Origin: Stereum hirsutum FP-91666 SS1
Taxonomy: Eukaryota > Basidiomycota > Agaricomycetes > Russulales > Stereaceae
DNA length: 64,000 nt
Assembly (NCBI RefSeq): GCF_000264905.1
Contig: NW_006763134.1
Coordinates: 1,569,626 to 1,633,625, forward strand
Direction: 5' to 3'
Shown: positions 48,323 to 59,282 of the stretch, one piece after another
Layout: the number at the start of each line of letters is the position of its first letter
How positions within the stretch are numbered: the first letter of the stretch is position 1
Made by a program: the position numbers and the translations under genes
The notes under the pieces: generated by a model
The model's database searches: none
Seen by the model: only the letters and a program-made list of their open reading frames with translations
What the model was told of the DNA's origin: nothing

Positions 48323-51300
48323 TCAAATTCCCCACCCGAATCTTCCAAGAACACTTGTCCTACCCGCACCACCACTTATACCCAGGCCTGATCCAACGCT
48401 CCCACCCAGAAACAACCCGACCCCTTGTTGAATGGCGTGACTCACCGGTCTCATCGGTGCAGAATCGTAAACGTGTGGACAAGGTTGCGGTAGAGGGTCG
48501 GGATTGAGGCGTGGGTGAGCGAGCTCACGTTCATAGATTGATTGCTGACGGGGTCCAGGTGGGATGACGGAGGACGTTGAAGGTGTATTCGAGGTATGTG
48601 AAGGCACTGGCTGGTCATACGCTCGCCGAGCAGTATGAAGGCGATTCAGGATCTGAAGGCCGTCGTGGAGTGGTTAGCTCGACGTGGACGATGCCGAGAA
48701 AAGGTAGTCCTCACATACCTGTTCGTAGAATTCAATTTCACCATCTAGATGTTCCTTGGCTATCTGAGTAAAGTCTTCAACCTTTTGCGAGTGATAGATT
48801 TCCATCTCAGCCATGGTCGTATTTAGGACCGTCTCGCAACGTGCCGCGACCTTGTCGTCAGTCTGCGCAAATGTCTATCAATCTGGCTGACGGTAGGGAC
48901 ATCAGGGCATAGCAGCTGGCTTACATTATCGGTGCGCGTAGCCTCAGAATATCTGGAAAGTGCGTTTCGATGTGTGTCGATCACAGGCTGAAGGTAAAGT
49001 CCAGTCAGCTCAGTTTATACCTTAGTACGTCGACGGGGACGAAGTTCACATACAGCGTATGTTGGCGTCGGGTGCGCTACCCCTTTCAGAGCTTCATGAG
49101 TGACAAGTTGGGTCCGTCGGGCCTGTGTAGATGAATTATTATTAGTGTAAGCTAAGGGAATGATAGATGTGACGAACATGGTCATCGTAAAGATCGGCTA
49201 CACTCTGCAGTGCCTCACTTGTCTTCTGCATTGCCTTGGTCAACTCCAGACATTCTGAGATTTTTGTTAAAGTTGATCAACACAAGCTATATAGAGAAAT
49301 GGAACGATAATAGCGTACCTTCACACCCTTCCCTCCAACACCAAGCGCCTTCCTCATTGGACAGCCCCCTGCATCTGCCAGTTTTATCAGATGCTCTTCC
49401 TTTGTGAATTGAAGTCGTTTCTGATATAGATTGATCGTCTTCTACATCGTATTCGGGCTCATATAGCGGGTCGAGATGCGCGGGATATACTGGACCGTTT
49501 GGTGTAGTGGCGAGAGGTTTGGAAGTTATAAGTGAGAGAAGAGAGTACGATAAAAGCCGTTCGGCTTTGGACATTTCTGTATCGTGGTAGACGATTGGTA
49601 TTCATGGTGAGCTCGTCTAATGGTACAAGAGAAACGCACCGACGCGAGCTTGTCGAATCTGTCCAAAGGCGTTACGTAGGCCTTGGATACCTAAACCAAC
49701 AGCCTTGGTATGTGTCTCGAAGCGCTCGACGGCCTCTCCAGCTTCTTCTGCATCGAGATTGAAAGCAGGATGGAAAACGTTGGCATAGAATGATGACCCC
49801 GCAGGAGGTAACGCAAGGTGGCGAGGAAGCTGGCGTTTCCATTCCTACGACCCAGCATTCACGAGGGTGAGCTGGCGTCAGGCAAACATCGAAAAAGCAA
49901 ACAAGGTACCCACAATCTCACTCTCACACCCAAGGAAGAATGTGAGGAACTCTGCATACCGCGCAACAGGATGCCTTACAATCCTGGCGAGGTATCGCTC
50001 CAGATCTCCTCGTCTTGCTTCCACAAAATCGTCATTGAAGCGTCCTGCATATTGTTTCTCAGGCAAGGGCGGAAGAGCAAGCCCAGGAAGGCGTCGTGTG
50101 AGGGCAGTGTGAAGGACGACGAAATGAGAGAATCGACGGTAGACGGTTATGCGCATTGGAGACTGTGGCTCAGCTTCTGGGTCATAATCAGGAGAGCTGG
50201 GGTCGGGCAGCATCTGAAAGAGTGATGTGACACTATAGACCGTAAACGCGCCGGAGAGAGTAGAAGAACGTCTGGAAGGCGAATGGACTAGGACTCGGAA
50301 TGGAGGCACCTTGGACTTCCACGAAGGACCGGACTCGACGTAGTGACGGTCGGCTTCACTTGTCGTTGGCTTCTGCCCCGAACTGGCGTATTTCTCTTCA
50401 CCGAAGATGTCACTATCGCTTCCTTCGCTGCTTTCCTCGCTCTCGTTTCTTTCATGTGATGTAGGAAGAGATCGCATAGTAGGCGGCAACACGTGCTCTT
50501 CACTGAGTCCACCAGCTCCCTTCAGAACGTAGTCTTCGGCGCCTGAGGTCACAAAGGCTGAGAAGCGGTTGAGGTTCTTCCCTCCGAGGAGGGATTGACG
50601 AAAAGAAGGAAAAGCAGCTAGCATCCTTTCGCCAGTAGTTTGTAGCTGTATAGGCTGTGAAGAGGTACTCGGCGCTTCTAATTCAGGAGTGGATGGTAAT
50701 TGTTGGGAGGTCTGAGTGGGGGATCCGCGCGGTGTCAGCGACGTTGCCGACGCATCTCGTCGTCTAATTTTGCTGAATGTAGGAGGGGCACCTTCTGGAG
50801 CTACCAGAAAGTCTATCGTAAACTGCATGGGTTGACAGAATACATTGAGCAACAAGAGCGACCATGGCTCCTGTACGAGACTATCAGACTCACAGTGTAG
50901 TACGCCCTAGGCAGTAATCCCATTTCTCCCGCTACATTCCTGACCAAACTCCACCCATCGCCAACCTCTTCCTTCAATACCTCAATTTCCTCACCGCTTT
51001 CGACCACTAGCTCCCTGAACTCTGGCTTCCCTTCAAACCCATATAGTACCCTTGCAGGACGACCATCCTGCTCGCCTTCTTCAATTTCATCGTCTTCGGG
51101 CTCGTCGTCAGATAGTGAATGCAGTTTGGGCGAAGAGGAAGGTTCTGGACCATCTGTGAAAGGTTGAGTGGGTGTATTATCTGCGTCTATGTGCCCTGTC
51201 CAAGCGGCAGAGGTGTTGATTCCTGCATCGAAGTCAAGACCAGCGTTCGGATCGGTCCGCGCCTCTGGGCCAGGACGAGATTGAACAAACGAGAACCAAA

Positions 51301-51325
51301 GCGAAGATATTCCTGGAGGAGCCAT
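48323..51325 (-). CDS. Sorting nexin with SH3, PX and BAR regions
   Basis: Membrane-trafficking protein of the SNX9-like SH3-PX-BAR type. The start at 51325 gives MAPPGISSLWFSFVQ. An acidic linker precedes an SH3 domain at about residues 90-145 (ARVLYGFEGKPEFRELVVES, DGWSLVRN, GLLPRAYY). A Ser/Pro-rich linker follows, then a PX domain (PFRVLVHSPSR, ITVYRRFSHFVVLHTALTRR, LPPLPEKQYAGRFNDDFVEA, YLARIVRHPVARYAEFLTFF). PX domains bind phosphoinositides. The second half is helical, as in a BAR domain that senses curved membrane (AHPTPTYAPVIDTHRNALSR, EMEIYHSQKVEDFAQIAKEH). A glycine-rich tail ends GRFGWGI at 48323-48325. Roughly 750-800 residues and no visible break. It probably acts in endocytosis or endosomal sorting. 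Confidence 0.87.
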
Positions 51326-51579
51326 CGTCGTGTTGGAGTCAAGCGAGATTGTGAAAAGGCTACCAGCAAAGAAGTCAAGATTGGGCCTAAAACGCTGATA
51401 GTGACCTTCGTGAAGACAAGACGTCTCAGGGCGGTGAAATTATTTGGCACCCACCGATCGTAGAAATACTATCAACAGCGACAGATAGAGCGGCCTTTCC
51501 TGGCTAACAGCACTGCTACAAAGCTACCCTACTTAGCGACATGAAACCTGAGTAGGAAGGCAACATGTAGGAAGTTGGG
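51326..51579. other. Upstream region of sorting nexin gene
   Basis: Short promoter-sized stretch between the sorting-nexin start codon and the MITE. No TATA box or gene recognised. Confidence 0.4.
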
Positions 51580-51587
51580 GCTACATT

Positions 51588-52130
51588 AGGCGGGATGCAT
51601 AATGGTTACGAGGTTCGATCCCAATGCGTACAAATTTTGTGCGAAAAGACCTCCATGTCCGATCGCAAAAGTACAAAGACTGGGCCTTTTTTCAGCAGTG
51701 GTCCGATCCCAAATGCTGACACAAGCCAAGCTTTGTATCTTAGGTTCGATCCATGTACGCACAAAAGCGAGTGGAATTTATCATTCCCTAACTTCACAGT
51801 AGGCAAATCTCGACATTTTTTGTCCGCGACACACATGTGCGCGAAGGCAATCTCGAACGCGCTGTCCTCTTCACTGAAGTTCCACTGAAAAAAGGTGTTT
51901 TTACTCGCTATCGGGTCCGAAGTACACATTTCCACCGCGAATAATAGCGATGCTTAGCTTGCATGCAGGGTCTTCGCAAACGATGGTTCGATCCGTTGTG
52001 CGTACCAAAGTCTCTGAAAAGCAGGGTTACCCGATCCGAATGCGTACATATGTGGCGCCAAATGTTGTGACAAATTTCGCCCAAATGTTAGATTTAGGAT
52101 CGAACCTTCGTACCAATATGCATCCCGCCT
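51588..52130. mobile_element. Non-autonomous hAT-like DNA transposon (MITE)
   Basis: A 543-bp non-coding element. Its ends are inverted repeats of about 34 bp that start AGGCGGGATGCATA; the left (51588-51621) and right (52097-52130, reverse complement) ends differ only by a substitution and small indels. The bases just outside are the same 8-mer GCTACATT on both sides (51580-51587 and 52131-52138), the target duplication length made by hAT transposases. The interior repeats a motif of the form GGTTCGATCC followed by TGCGTAC. It has no transposase gene, so it would need an enzyme from elsewhere. The matching 8-bp duplication suggests a fairly recent insertion. Confidence 0.88.
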
Positions 52131-52138
52131 GCTACATT

Positions 52139-52539
52139 TCCTAGTCGCACGTTACGAGATCGTGGCGTGTGGCCCAACGGTACTAGTCAGACAACGTTAA
52201 CGAGGAAAATTGTATGTTGAAAGCCATATCATTGTACAATTTTCTAAGAATCGGGTACTTGGAGGTTCAATGTCTACACTGGTACAAAGCCAAAGCCCGC
52301 AAAGCAGAGTAACATGCCAACGGGAAACGCGTCCGAGGGTAATGATATACAGGTGGGAGAAGAGGCAGGCAAAACAGACGAGGAGAGAAAAAAAATGGCA
52401 GAAAAGAGGGGTTCAATGAAAGGAGTATGTGACAGCTCGCAGAAGAGCCTGAAGTCTGAAGAGAACTAGGTACTGTCCCCCTACACTTATATCACCTTTC
52501 CGTGCCCCCTCCAAACTTCTTCATCCTTCAGCCTGACGG
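52139..52539. other. 3' flank of the permease pseudogene
   Basis: No gene seen. The stretch around 52320-52440 resembles 56850-56970 (both carry ATATACAGGTGGGAG), which marks the edge of the tandem duplication that made the permease copies. Confidence 0.55.
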
Positions 52540-53499
52540 CTACTTTGTAGTTGGGGCCGAACTACCAAATATACTCCCTGGTCCAAAGTCCGGCTCACCA
52601 CCCAGCGACCCGAAGATATCGCCAATGTAGTTTTGTGCTACCACACCCTGCTCAAACGTCTCAGACCATCCATCCAAAATTCCCTCGATCACCTTGATCC
52701 CAGCGACGTAAAGATTCTGCACGGCAATGTCATGTCCCGGCTTGGCACCGAATATGTTATCGTATGGGGTCTGGTCATCATACGGGCGATCCCAGTCGGA
52801 CGCCGTGCGCATAATGATGATACGGGAGAAATCGACGAGGCCAGCAATAGTGGCGCGTAAGAGGGATTCAAGTGCATTGTCCTCTTGCTGGTTACTGCAG
52901 TAACTCCCGGTGCCGTTCGTAAACAGGACTGTCGTATTCTCGAATGCCTCCCCGAGCAAGGCGCCGGTCCAATAAACGTCGGAGGTAGCGGTGTCGCATG
53001 CGACGACGGAGGGAGGTTGTATGGCAGCAGCGAAGATAGAGTCATTCGCGTAGTTTGAACGAGATATTCCGGCAGCGTCGGAATCCACCAGGGTGGCGAT
53101 TTTGGCGAAACCGATGGCGAGCTGGCGAAGAGCATCGTTGACCTCGAAGACCTCTGTGCCATAAATGTTACGGGGGTACTGGTCGGGGGCGCGGGCACCC
53201 TGTGGGATGTAACCTGTCGAAAAACCAGCAGGCCTCTCGCGAGCATCGAACTCGTATTGCAGAGCAACCTGGACTTGCGTAGCGCGCGAAGGTGACGGCT
53301 CCGATGGTAGAAACCTTGGGATTGATGCCTGCGATTCCGGCGATGAGGAAGTAGGTGGTCGTGAGGTCGAAGAATGAAGAATGGACGAGAGCAGATATGG
53401 TGGACGCAGCATTGATCTCTGCCTCGCCAGTGATAACCTGACAGATCGAGCCGTCGACAGTGCAGTGAGCATCTGGGAATATGGGGGAGAATCCGGGGA

Positions 53500-54238
53500 C
53501 AGTGATGTTTTGAGCAAGGATGTCGAACTCCGGAATGTTGAACCACACTTTTTCCTCGGAGCTAAACTGTATGGCATCATCGCCGTCATAGTCGTGGCGA
53601 GAGCTTGAAATGCTAGTGAGTACGCACTGGGGGGTACGCCTTGGGTGAATTTCACCTTGATTTTTCACCCGAATACGCATGGGATTTTCACCCAATCCTA
53701 TGGTGACGGATATCGGCTTCACCTCAAATTTGGGTGAATTTTTTGGGTGAAATTCACCCAGTTCGTTTTCGTTTTCACCCGAAGATTTCAGTCGAAGTTC
53801 GGGTGAAAATCCACATATCTTCGGTTGACTCTGGGAGGTCCGATAGCTAGTTCACGCTTCCCAGCTTAGGCCCTACTAATATATTGTGACGCTGTTTCGA
53901 ATCCCGAGAGAGCCGGGAACACGAGAAAAAATGATTTACTAGTGATTATGTAGGTAATGTACATAAATACATTAAACATAACATACTCCTACATACTACT
54001 GAAACACCTTATCTGTGCCCTATCTCAGCAACTTCACCCATCTCCGTTAAAGTTGAACCAACCATTGAGAGGTCCGAGGAAGAGAGAGGGAGTGGTGGAA
54101 AGGCTATGGAGAGTTGACAACTGTCAAGAATCTGTGAGTGCACGAAGTCAAGTCAGTATACAACCAACGGAGCAGACATCATAAGCACGATCACCAAGGA
54201 AGGAATGGGATTGGCGAGCAGGGCACCTCGACAGTTTG
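53500..54238. repeat. Left copy of an exact 739-bp duplication next to the gap
   Basis: This segment reads identically at 54437-55175, an offset of 937. It includes part of the permease exon and the left end of the CACTG element. It stops exactly at the first N. Confidence 0.9.
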
Positions 54239-54436
54239 NNNNNNNNNNNNNNNNNNNNNNNNNNNNNNNNNNNNNNNNNNNNNNNNNNNNNNNNNNNNNN
54301 NNNNNNNNNNNNNNNNNNNNNNNNNNNNNNNNNNNNNNNNNNNNNNNNNNNNNNNNNNNNNNNNNNNNNNNNNNNNNNNNNNNNNNNNNNNNNNNNNNNN
54401 NNNNNNNNNNNNNNNNNNNNNNNNNNNNNNNNNNNN
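54239..54436. other. Assembly gap (198 N)
   Basis: A run of undetermined bases. It is flanked by identical 739-bp sequences, so its true size may be zero or negative. Confidence 0.98.
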
Positions 54437-55175
54437 CAGTGATGTTTTGAGCAAGGATGTCGAACTCCGGAATGTTGAACCACACTTTTTCCTCGGAGCT
54501 AAACTGTATGGCATCATCGCCGTCATAGTCGTGGCGAGAGCTTGAAATGCTAGTGAGTACGCACTGGGGGGTACGCCTTGGGTGAATTTCACCTTGATTT
54601 TTCACCCGAATACGCATGGGATTTTCACCCAATCCTATGGTGACGGATATCGGCTTCACCTCAAATTTGGGTGAATTTTTTGGGTGAAATTCACCCAGTT
54701 CGTTTTCGTTTTCACCCGAAGATTTCAGTCGAAGTTCGGGTGAAAATCCACATATCTTCGGTTGACTCTGGGAGGTCCGATAGCTAGTTCACGCTTCCCA
54801 GCTTAGGCCCTACTAATATATTGTGACGCTGTTTCGAATCCCGAGAGAGCCGGGAACACGAGAAAAAATGATTTACTAGTGATTATGTAGGTAATGTACA
54901 TAAATACATTAAACATAACATACTCCTACATACTACTGAAACACCTTATCTGTGCCCTATCTCAGCAACTTCACCCATCTCCGTTAAAGTTGAACCAACC
55001 ATTGAGAGGTCCGAGGAAGAGAGAGGGAGTGGTGGAAAGGCTATGGAGAGTTGACAACTGTCAAGAATCTGTGAGTGCACGAAGTCAAGTCAGTATACAA
55101 CCAACGGAGCAGACATCATAAGCACGATCACCAAGGAAGGAATGGGATTGGCGAGCAGGGCACCTCGACAGTTTG
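54437..55175. repeat. Right copy of the exact 739-bp duplication
   Basis: Base-for-base equal to 53500-54238. It begins immediately after the last N and continues past the end of the left copy into unique sequence. Most simply, it is the same locus placed twice. Confidence 0.9.
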
Positions 55176-55520
55176 TGAAGTTGAAAGTGATTTTTGGGTC
55201 ATATATAATGATTGTGAAGCACTTCGCGCTCCCAACGGCAAACAAAGAATGGAGTGAAAGGACAACTGCACCTTTCTGGTAGCCGTCAGATGCGCGTCTC
55301 CAAAAATCTCCCACAGAAAATTGCCCAACGTTACTGAAGAGTGGTTCAGATCGCGTTCCTTGACAGCAGGCAAGCGGATGTCAACACTCGACAGCTGAGA
55401 TCAAGCAAAGACCGGCAAAGCAAGCTATAGACTCATGAAGCGTGAGCGGCAGCCAGAGATCTAGCTAGATTCCAGCTGAAAGCAAAGTAAGTCGCGTCCG
55501 ATGTTGACGAAGACCCAGAA

Positions 55521-55551
55521 GTGGTGGTGGTGGTGGTGGTGGTGGTGGTGG
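55521..55551 (+). repeat. GTG trinucleotide microsatellite
   Basis: About ten GTG units inside the CACTG element, followed by a short GA run. Confidence 0.85.
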
Positions 55552-55991
55552 TAGAGAGAGAGCAAAGAGATCTGCGAGTCGACTCGTTGAGGCAAGACGC
55601 GACTATGACGTCATCTGCCCCACAGGCTACGCCACTCTGCTCTACTCTGTGGCCACCGTCCTTCGCAGTACTTCGTCTCGATTCACCGCACCCTGCACGG
55701 TTTCGACGTTGACGAGTCAGCCACACAACAGATCTTGCTCTACCGTATTTGCATATGAATTTAGTTTGAATTTTAAGCGGCTTGTTGCTCCCCTGCAAAG
55801 TTTGGGTGAATTTCAACGAAGCCATCCGCAGGCCTAGCGGCGGTCACCGAAAATTGGGTGAAACATGAAATTCACCTTAAATTTGGCTGAATTTCACCCT
55901 ATCCGTCTTCCACAGTGACGAACCATGCTGATGATGAAGACCTTCACAGGAGGAGAGCGTGAAACGCAAGGAGTAGTGAGGGAAGCCGCAT

Positions 55992-57028
55992 GATCTTGTG
56001 TCTTGACAGAACACAAGATATTATATAGCAGTTGTAATAGCAATGAGGCTGCCACTTACCTGTGGACAAAGACGATGGAAATCGACCGACGGTGAGGAGC
56101 ATTAAAAACTTTGGGTCGTGCGTATAAATATTGTCGCAGTGTCTATGACGACATCGCTCGAACCAGCAGTGCATTCCAAGAAAAGTTGTTCGGACCAGCA
56201 GAGTATTCCAAGAACATTTCCGTCCATAACATACAAGGTGTCAAGCCAGGCAAGGCAGATATTAAGGCATAAATGGATCCAAGGACAACGAGGGCGCAAC
56301 GAGGTAGAACGTTGAGATAGGTTTATGGCGAGTCACCAGTCTGCGATGACAGAGAAACACTTCATGCTCATGTATCGAAAGGGCTGAGTGGCCAAGCTAG
56401 GCAAAGGAAGAGCTATGTCGGAGCTGATGCAACGGCAGTGCATTGCCTTCGTGGGTTGTACGGTCAACTTCAATGATGAGATGTGGAATCCAGGTTGCTA
56501 ATCAGGAACGACTTGGGAAAGACAGACAAGGATTATGTAGCCCATTGTCAAGCGCAGATATGTAGCAGAGTACAGAGTCAGATAGTCCAGATTCAGATTC
56601 CACAGAAGGCTGTTGAGCGAGGTTCAACGGTGGGAAGTCGAGCGAAGACAAAGGGGGCTTTGCTCAGCAGCAGGAGGAAAGTTGAAGACAAGAAATGAGG
56701 GACTACTAACGGAGCGTTACCCCTCGTTACCCGGTTGTAAGCCTGAGTGGCGTGGTAACTTTACTGTGGCCCACAGTTTTAATCCTGATCCCGCCCCAGA
56801 CTCGGATCAAGGGGCATAAAGCCTGCGAAGCGGAGTACATAGCATGTTCATGGGAAAGGCGTCAGGGTAATAATATACAGGTGGGAGTAGATATGAGCAA
56901 AACATATATTAGGGTAAAGAGAGGGAGACTAGTCAAAAAGAGGGGTTCATTGGGGGTTCATGGAAAGGAATAAGCGATAGTGCCCATAGATCGAGGTTTA
57001 AAGAGAACTAGGTACTGTCCCACTACAC
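55992..57028. other. Spacer between permease copies, part of the tandem duplication
   Basis: No gene. The stretch 56030-56330 closely resembles 58380-58670 upstream of the intact copy (for example GTCTATGACGACATCG and CCGTCCATAACATACAAGG). The part near 56750-56790 resembles 59070-59105 (GGCGTGGTAACTTT). These show that whole promoter-gene units were duplicated. Confidence 0.65.
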
Positions 57029-58339
57029 CTATATCACCTTTACACGCCCCCCTACAGACTTCTTCATCCTTCGGCCCAACCGCCTCTTCGTAATTGGGGC
57101 CGAATCACCGAACACACTCCCGGGTCCAAAGTCTGGCTCACCACCCAGCGACCCGAAGATATCCCCAATATAGTTCTGTGCTACCACACCCTGCTCAAAC
57201 GTCTCGGACCATCCATCCATGATTCCCCTGATCACCTTGATACCAGCGACGTAGAGGTTCTGTACGGCAATGTCAAACCCTGGCTCGTCGCCGAGTAAAT
57301 TATCATATGGGCTCTGGCCATCATACGGGCGATCCCAGTCGGACGCCGTGCGCATAATGATGATACGGGAGAAATCGACGAGGCCGGAAAGTGTGGCGCG
57401 CAAGAGTGGTTCGAGTGTGGCATTGTCCTCTTGCTGACTACTACAGTAGATCCCGGAGCCGTTCGTGAACAGGAATGTCGTATTCTCGAAAGCCTCCCCG
57501 AGCAAAGTTCCGGAGAAATAAACGTCGGAGGTGGCGGTGTCGCATGCGACGACGGAGGGAGGTTCTATTGCAGCAGCGAAGATAGAGGTATTCGCGTAGT
57601 TTGAACGAGATATTCCGGCAGCGTTGGAATCCACCAGGGTGGCGTTCCTGGCAAACACGATGGCGAGCTGGCGAAGGGCATCATTGACCTCGAAGACCTC
57701 TGTGCCATAAATCGAACCGGGGTACTCATCGGGGGCGTAGGCACCTTGTGGGAAGTAACCTGTCGACCAACCGGAAGGTATCTCGCGAGCATCGAACTCG
57801 TATTGCAGAGCAACCTGGACGGCATAGCGCGCGAAGGTAACGGATCCGATGGTAGAAACCTTGGGGTTGATGCCTGCGATTCCGGCGATGAGAAAGTAGG
57901 TGGTCGTAAGGTCGAAGGATGAAGAATGAACGAGAGCGGATATGGTGGATGCGGCATTGATCTCTGCCTCGCCGGTGACAAGCTGGCAGATCGAGCCGTC
58001 GAGAGTGCAGTGAGCTTCTGGGAATATAGGAGAAAATCCGGGGACAGTGATGTTTTGAGCAAGGAGGTCGAACTCCGGGATGCTGTGCCACACTCCTTCC
58101 TCGGATTTAAACTACATGTCATGTAAACATTATCGCTGTCATAATCGTGGCGAAAACTTGAGATACTAGTGAGTACGAACCATACTGATGATGAAGACCA
58201 TCGGTTTAATCGTCGCTGCCCTCGTAGACAGACTGATCATTCCTTCACTCCTCTTGGAGAACAAGGGTTCGGCATTGGCGGGGCATAGAAAGAGAGCGTG
58301 GAACGCAAGGAGTAGGAGTGAAGGTGAGGGAAGCCGCAT
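57029..58339 (-). CDS. Purine nucleoside permease (NUP family), intact copy
   Basis: Two exons: 58181-58339 (53 codons) and 57029-58111, with a 69-nt intron, give 413 residues. The start at 58339 opens a signal-like hydrophobic N-terminus (MRLPSPSLLLLAFHALFLCP). The join reads KPMVFIISM|FKSEEGVW, typical of the family, followed by HSIPEFDLLAQNITVPGFSP, the cysteine pair around CTLDGSICQ, GIAGINPKVSTIG, ALQYEFDARE, EVFEVNDALRQLAIVFARN, IYCSSQQEDNATLEPLLRAT, FSRIIIMRTASDWDRPYDG and QGVVAQNYIGDIFGSLGG. NUP proteins import purine nucleosides, or act as nucleoside-binding phosphorylase-fold proteins. A donor CAG|GTAAGC near 58400 suggests an extra 5' UTR intron. It is intact, unlike its neighbours. 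Confidence 0.88.
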
Positions 58340-59282
58340 GGTCTTGTGTCGTGGCAGAAACATAAAATATTATATAGCAGCTGTGATAGCAGTGAGGTTG
58401 CCGCTTACCTGTGGACGAAGACGATGAAAACCGACCGACGGTGAGTAGTATTGAGAGCTTTGGGCCGAATGTATAAATGTTGTCGCAGTGTCTATGACGA
58501 CATCGTTCGGACCAGCATTGCATTCCAAGAAAAGTTCCGTCCATAACATACAAGGTGATCACTCTATTGATAAGGCCAGGGCAGGGCAAATATTAGTGCA
58601 TAAATGGATCAAAGGACAACGAGGACGCAACGAGGTAGAACCTTGATCATTTTTGTTTGGTTCAGGGCGAGCCACCAGTCTGCGATAACAGAGAAACGCT
58701 TCATGCTCACGTATCAAAGGTGTTGCGTGGCTAAGCTAGGTAAAGGACGAGCTATATCGGAGCTGAAGCGCTAATGAAAGGGCACGGCGTATCGCCTTCG
58801 CGGGTTGTGCGAACAACTTCACTGATGAGATATGGAGTCCAGGTTGCTAATCGGGAATACAGACGTGCAAAAGATCTAGAGGGATGAGTCCATTGCCAGG
58901 GGCAGATGTACAGCAGGAGGTTCAGAGTCAGATAGTCCACAGAAGCTGTTGAATGAGATTCAACAGTGAGAAGTCGAGCGAAGACAAGACGGGCGTTGCT
59001 CAGGAGGGAAGTTGAAGGAAAGAAATGAGGGGGGAGCGTCCCTTATATTCCCGGTTGTGATCTTGGGTGGCGTGGTAACTTTAAGTTTACTGTGGCCCGT
59101 AGTTTTGCCCGGCCCCAGATTCGAACCTGCACCCAGTCAAGCTCCTTCATGATCGTCGTCGTCTTGCACGCCTAAGTAGCCTCACACTTCCGGGGCGAAA
59201 TGGATCATAATGTCAACGACAACATCGGAAGGAGCGCACGGGAAGGAAGGAAGGAAGGAAGGAAGGTTTATTCAGGATACAA
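58340..59282. other. Upstream region of intact permease gene
   Basis: No gene. A TATATAAT-like run on the minus strand lies at 58368-58375, and the duplicated promoter block covers 58380-58670. A GGAA microsatellite lies at 59239-59266. Confidence 0.5.
59239..59266 (+). repeat. GGAA tetranucleotide microsatellite
   Basis: About six to seven tandem GGAA units between the intact permease unit and the eroded third copy. Confidence 0.85.

Larger units (their letters stand above)
53625..55917. mobile_element. CACTG-type (EnSpm/CACTA-like) non-autonomous transposon
   Basis: The element begins CACTGGGGGGTACGCCTTGG and ends in CAGTG; the reverse complement of the right end reads CACTGTGGAAGACGGATAGG. 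The flanking triplet ACG is present on both sides (53622-53624, 55918-55920), while the paralogous intron has a single ACG. Three-base target duplications and CACT ends define the CACTA/EnSpm group. About ten copies of GGGTGAA or TTCACCC cluster near both ends, like subterminal transposase sites. A (GTG)n run lies at 55521-55551. No transposase is visible. In the assembly it spans the gap and false duplication; without them its length would be about 1356 bp (54562-55917). Confidence 0.82.
52540..55991 (-). pseudogene. Purine nucleoside permease (NUP family), disrupted copy
   Basis: This is the close paralogue of the intact gene at 57029-58339. The body (52540-53570) keeps family text such as FNIPEFDILAQNITVPGFSP, GIAGINPKVSTIG, ALQYEFDARE, EVFEVNDALRQLAIGFAK and FSRIIIMRTASDWDRPY. 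It has three defects. A one-base gain relative to the paralogue lies near 53271-53283. In the first exon (55922-55991) a deletion of roughly 80-90 bases removes the end of the signal peptide and creates a stop at codon 16. A CACTG-type transposon sits in intron 1. The assembly also repeats its 5' part around an N gap. The family moves purine nucleosides or bases, but this copy should not make a normal protein. Confidence 0.82.

Noticed and set aside
51595..51935. Open frames of up to 109 residues inside the MITE
   Set aside because: They overlap on both strands and show no transposase features.
51612..52106. tRNA gene suggested by the GGTTCGATCC words
   Set aside because: No A box at the right distance and no cloverleaf. 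The word repeats inside a transposon with inverted ends.
53880..53930. Possible tRNA T-arm (TTTCGAATCCCG)
   Set aside because: Surrounding bases do not form acceptor, D and anticodon arms. It lies inside the CACTG element.
54138..54659. Several open reading frames that run through the N block
   Set aside because: They exist only because N codons are read as open; flanks belong to the duplicated permease and transposon ends.
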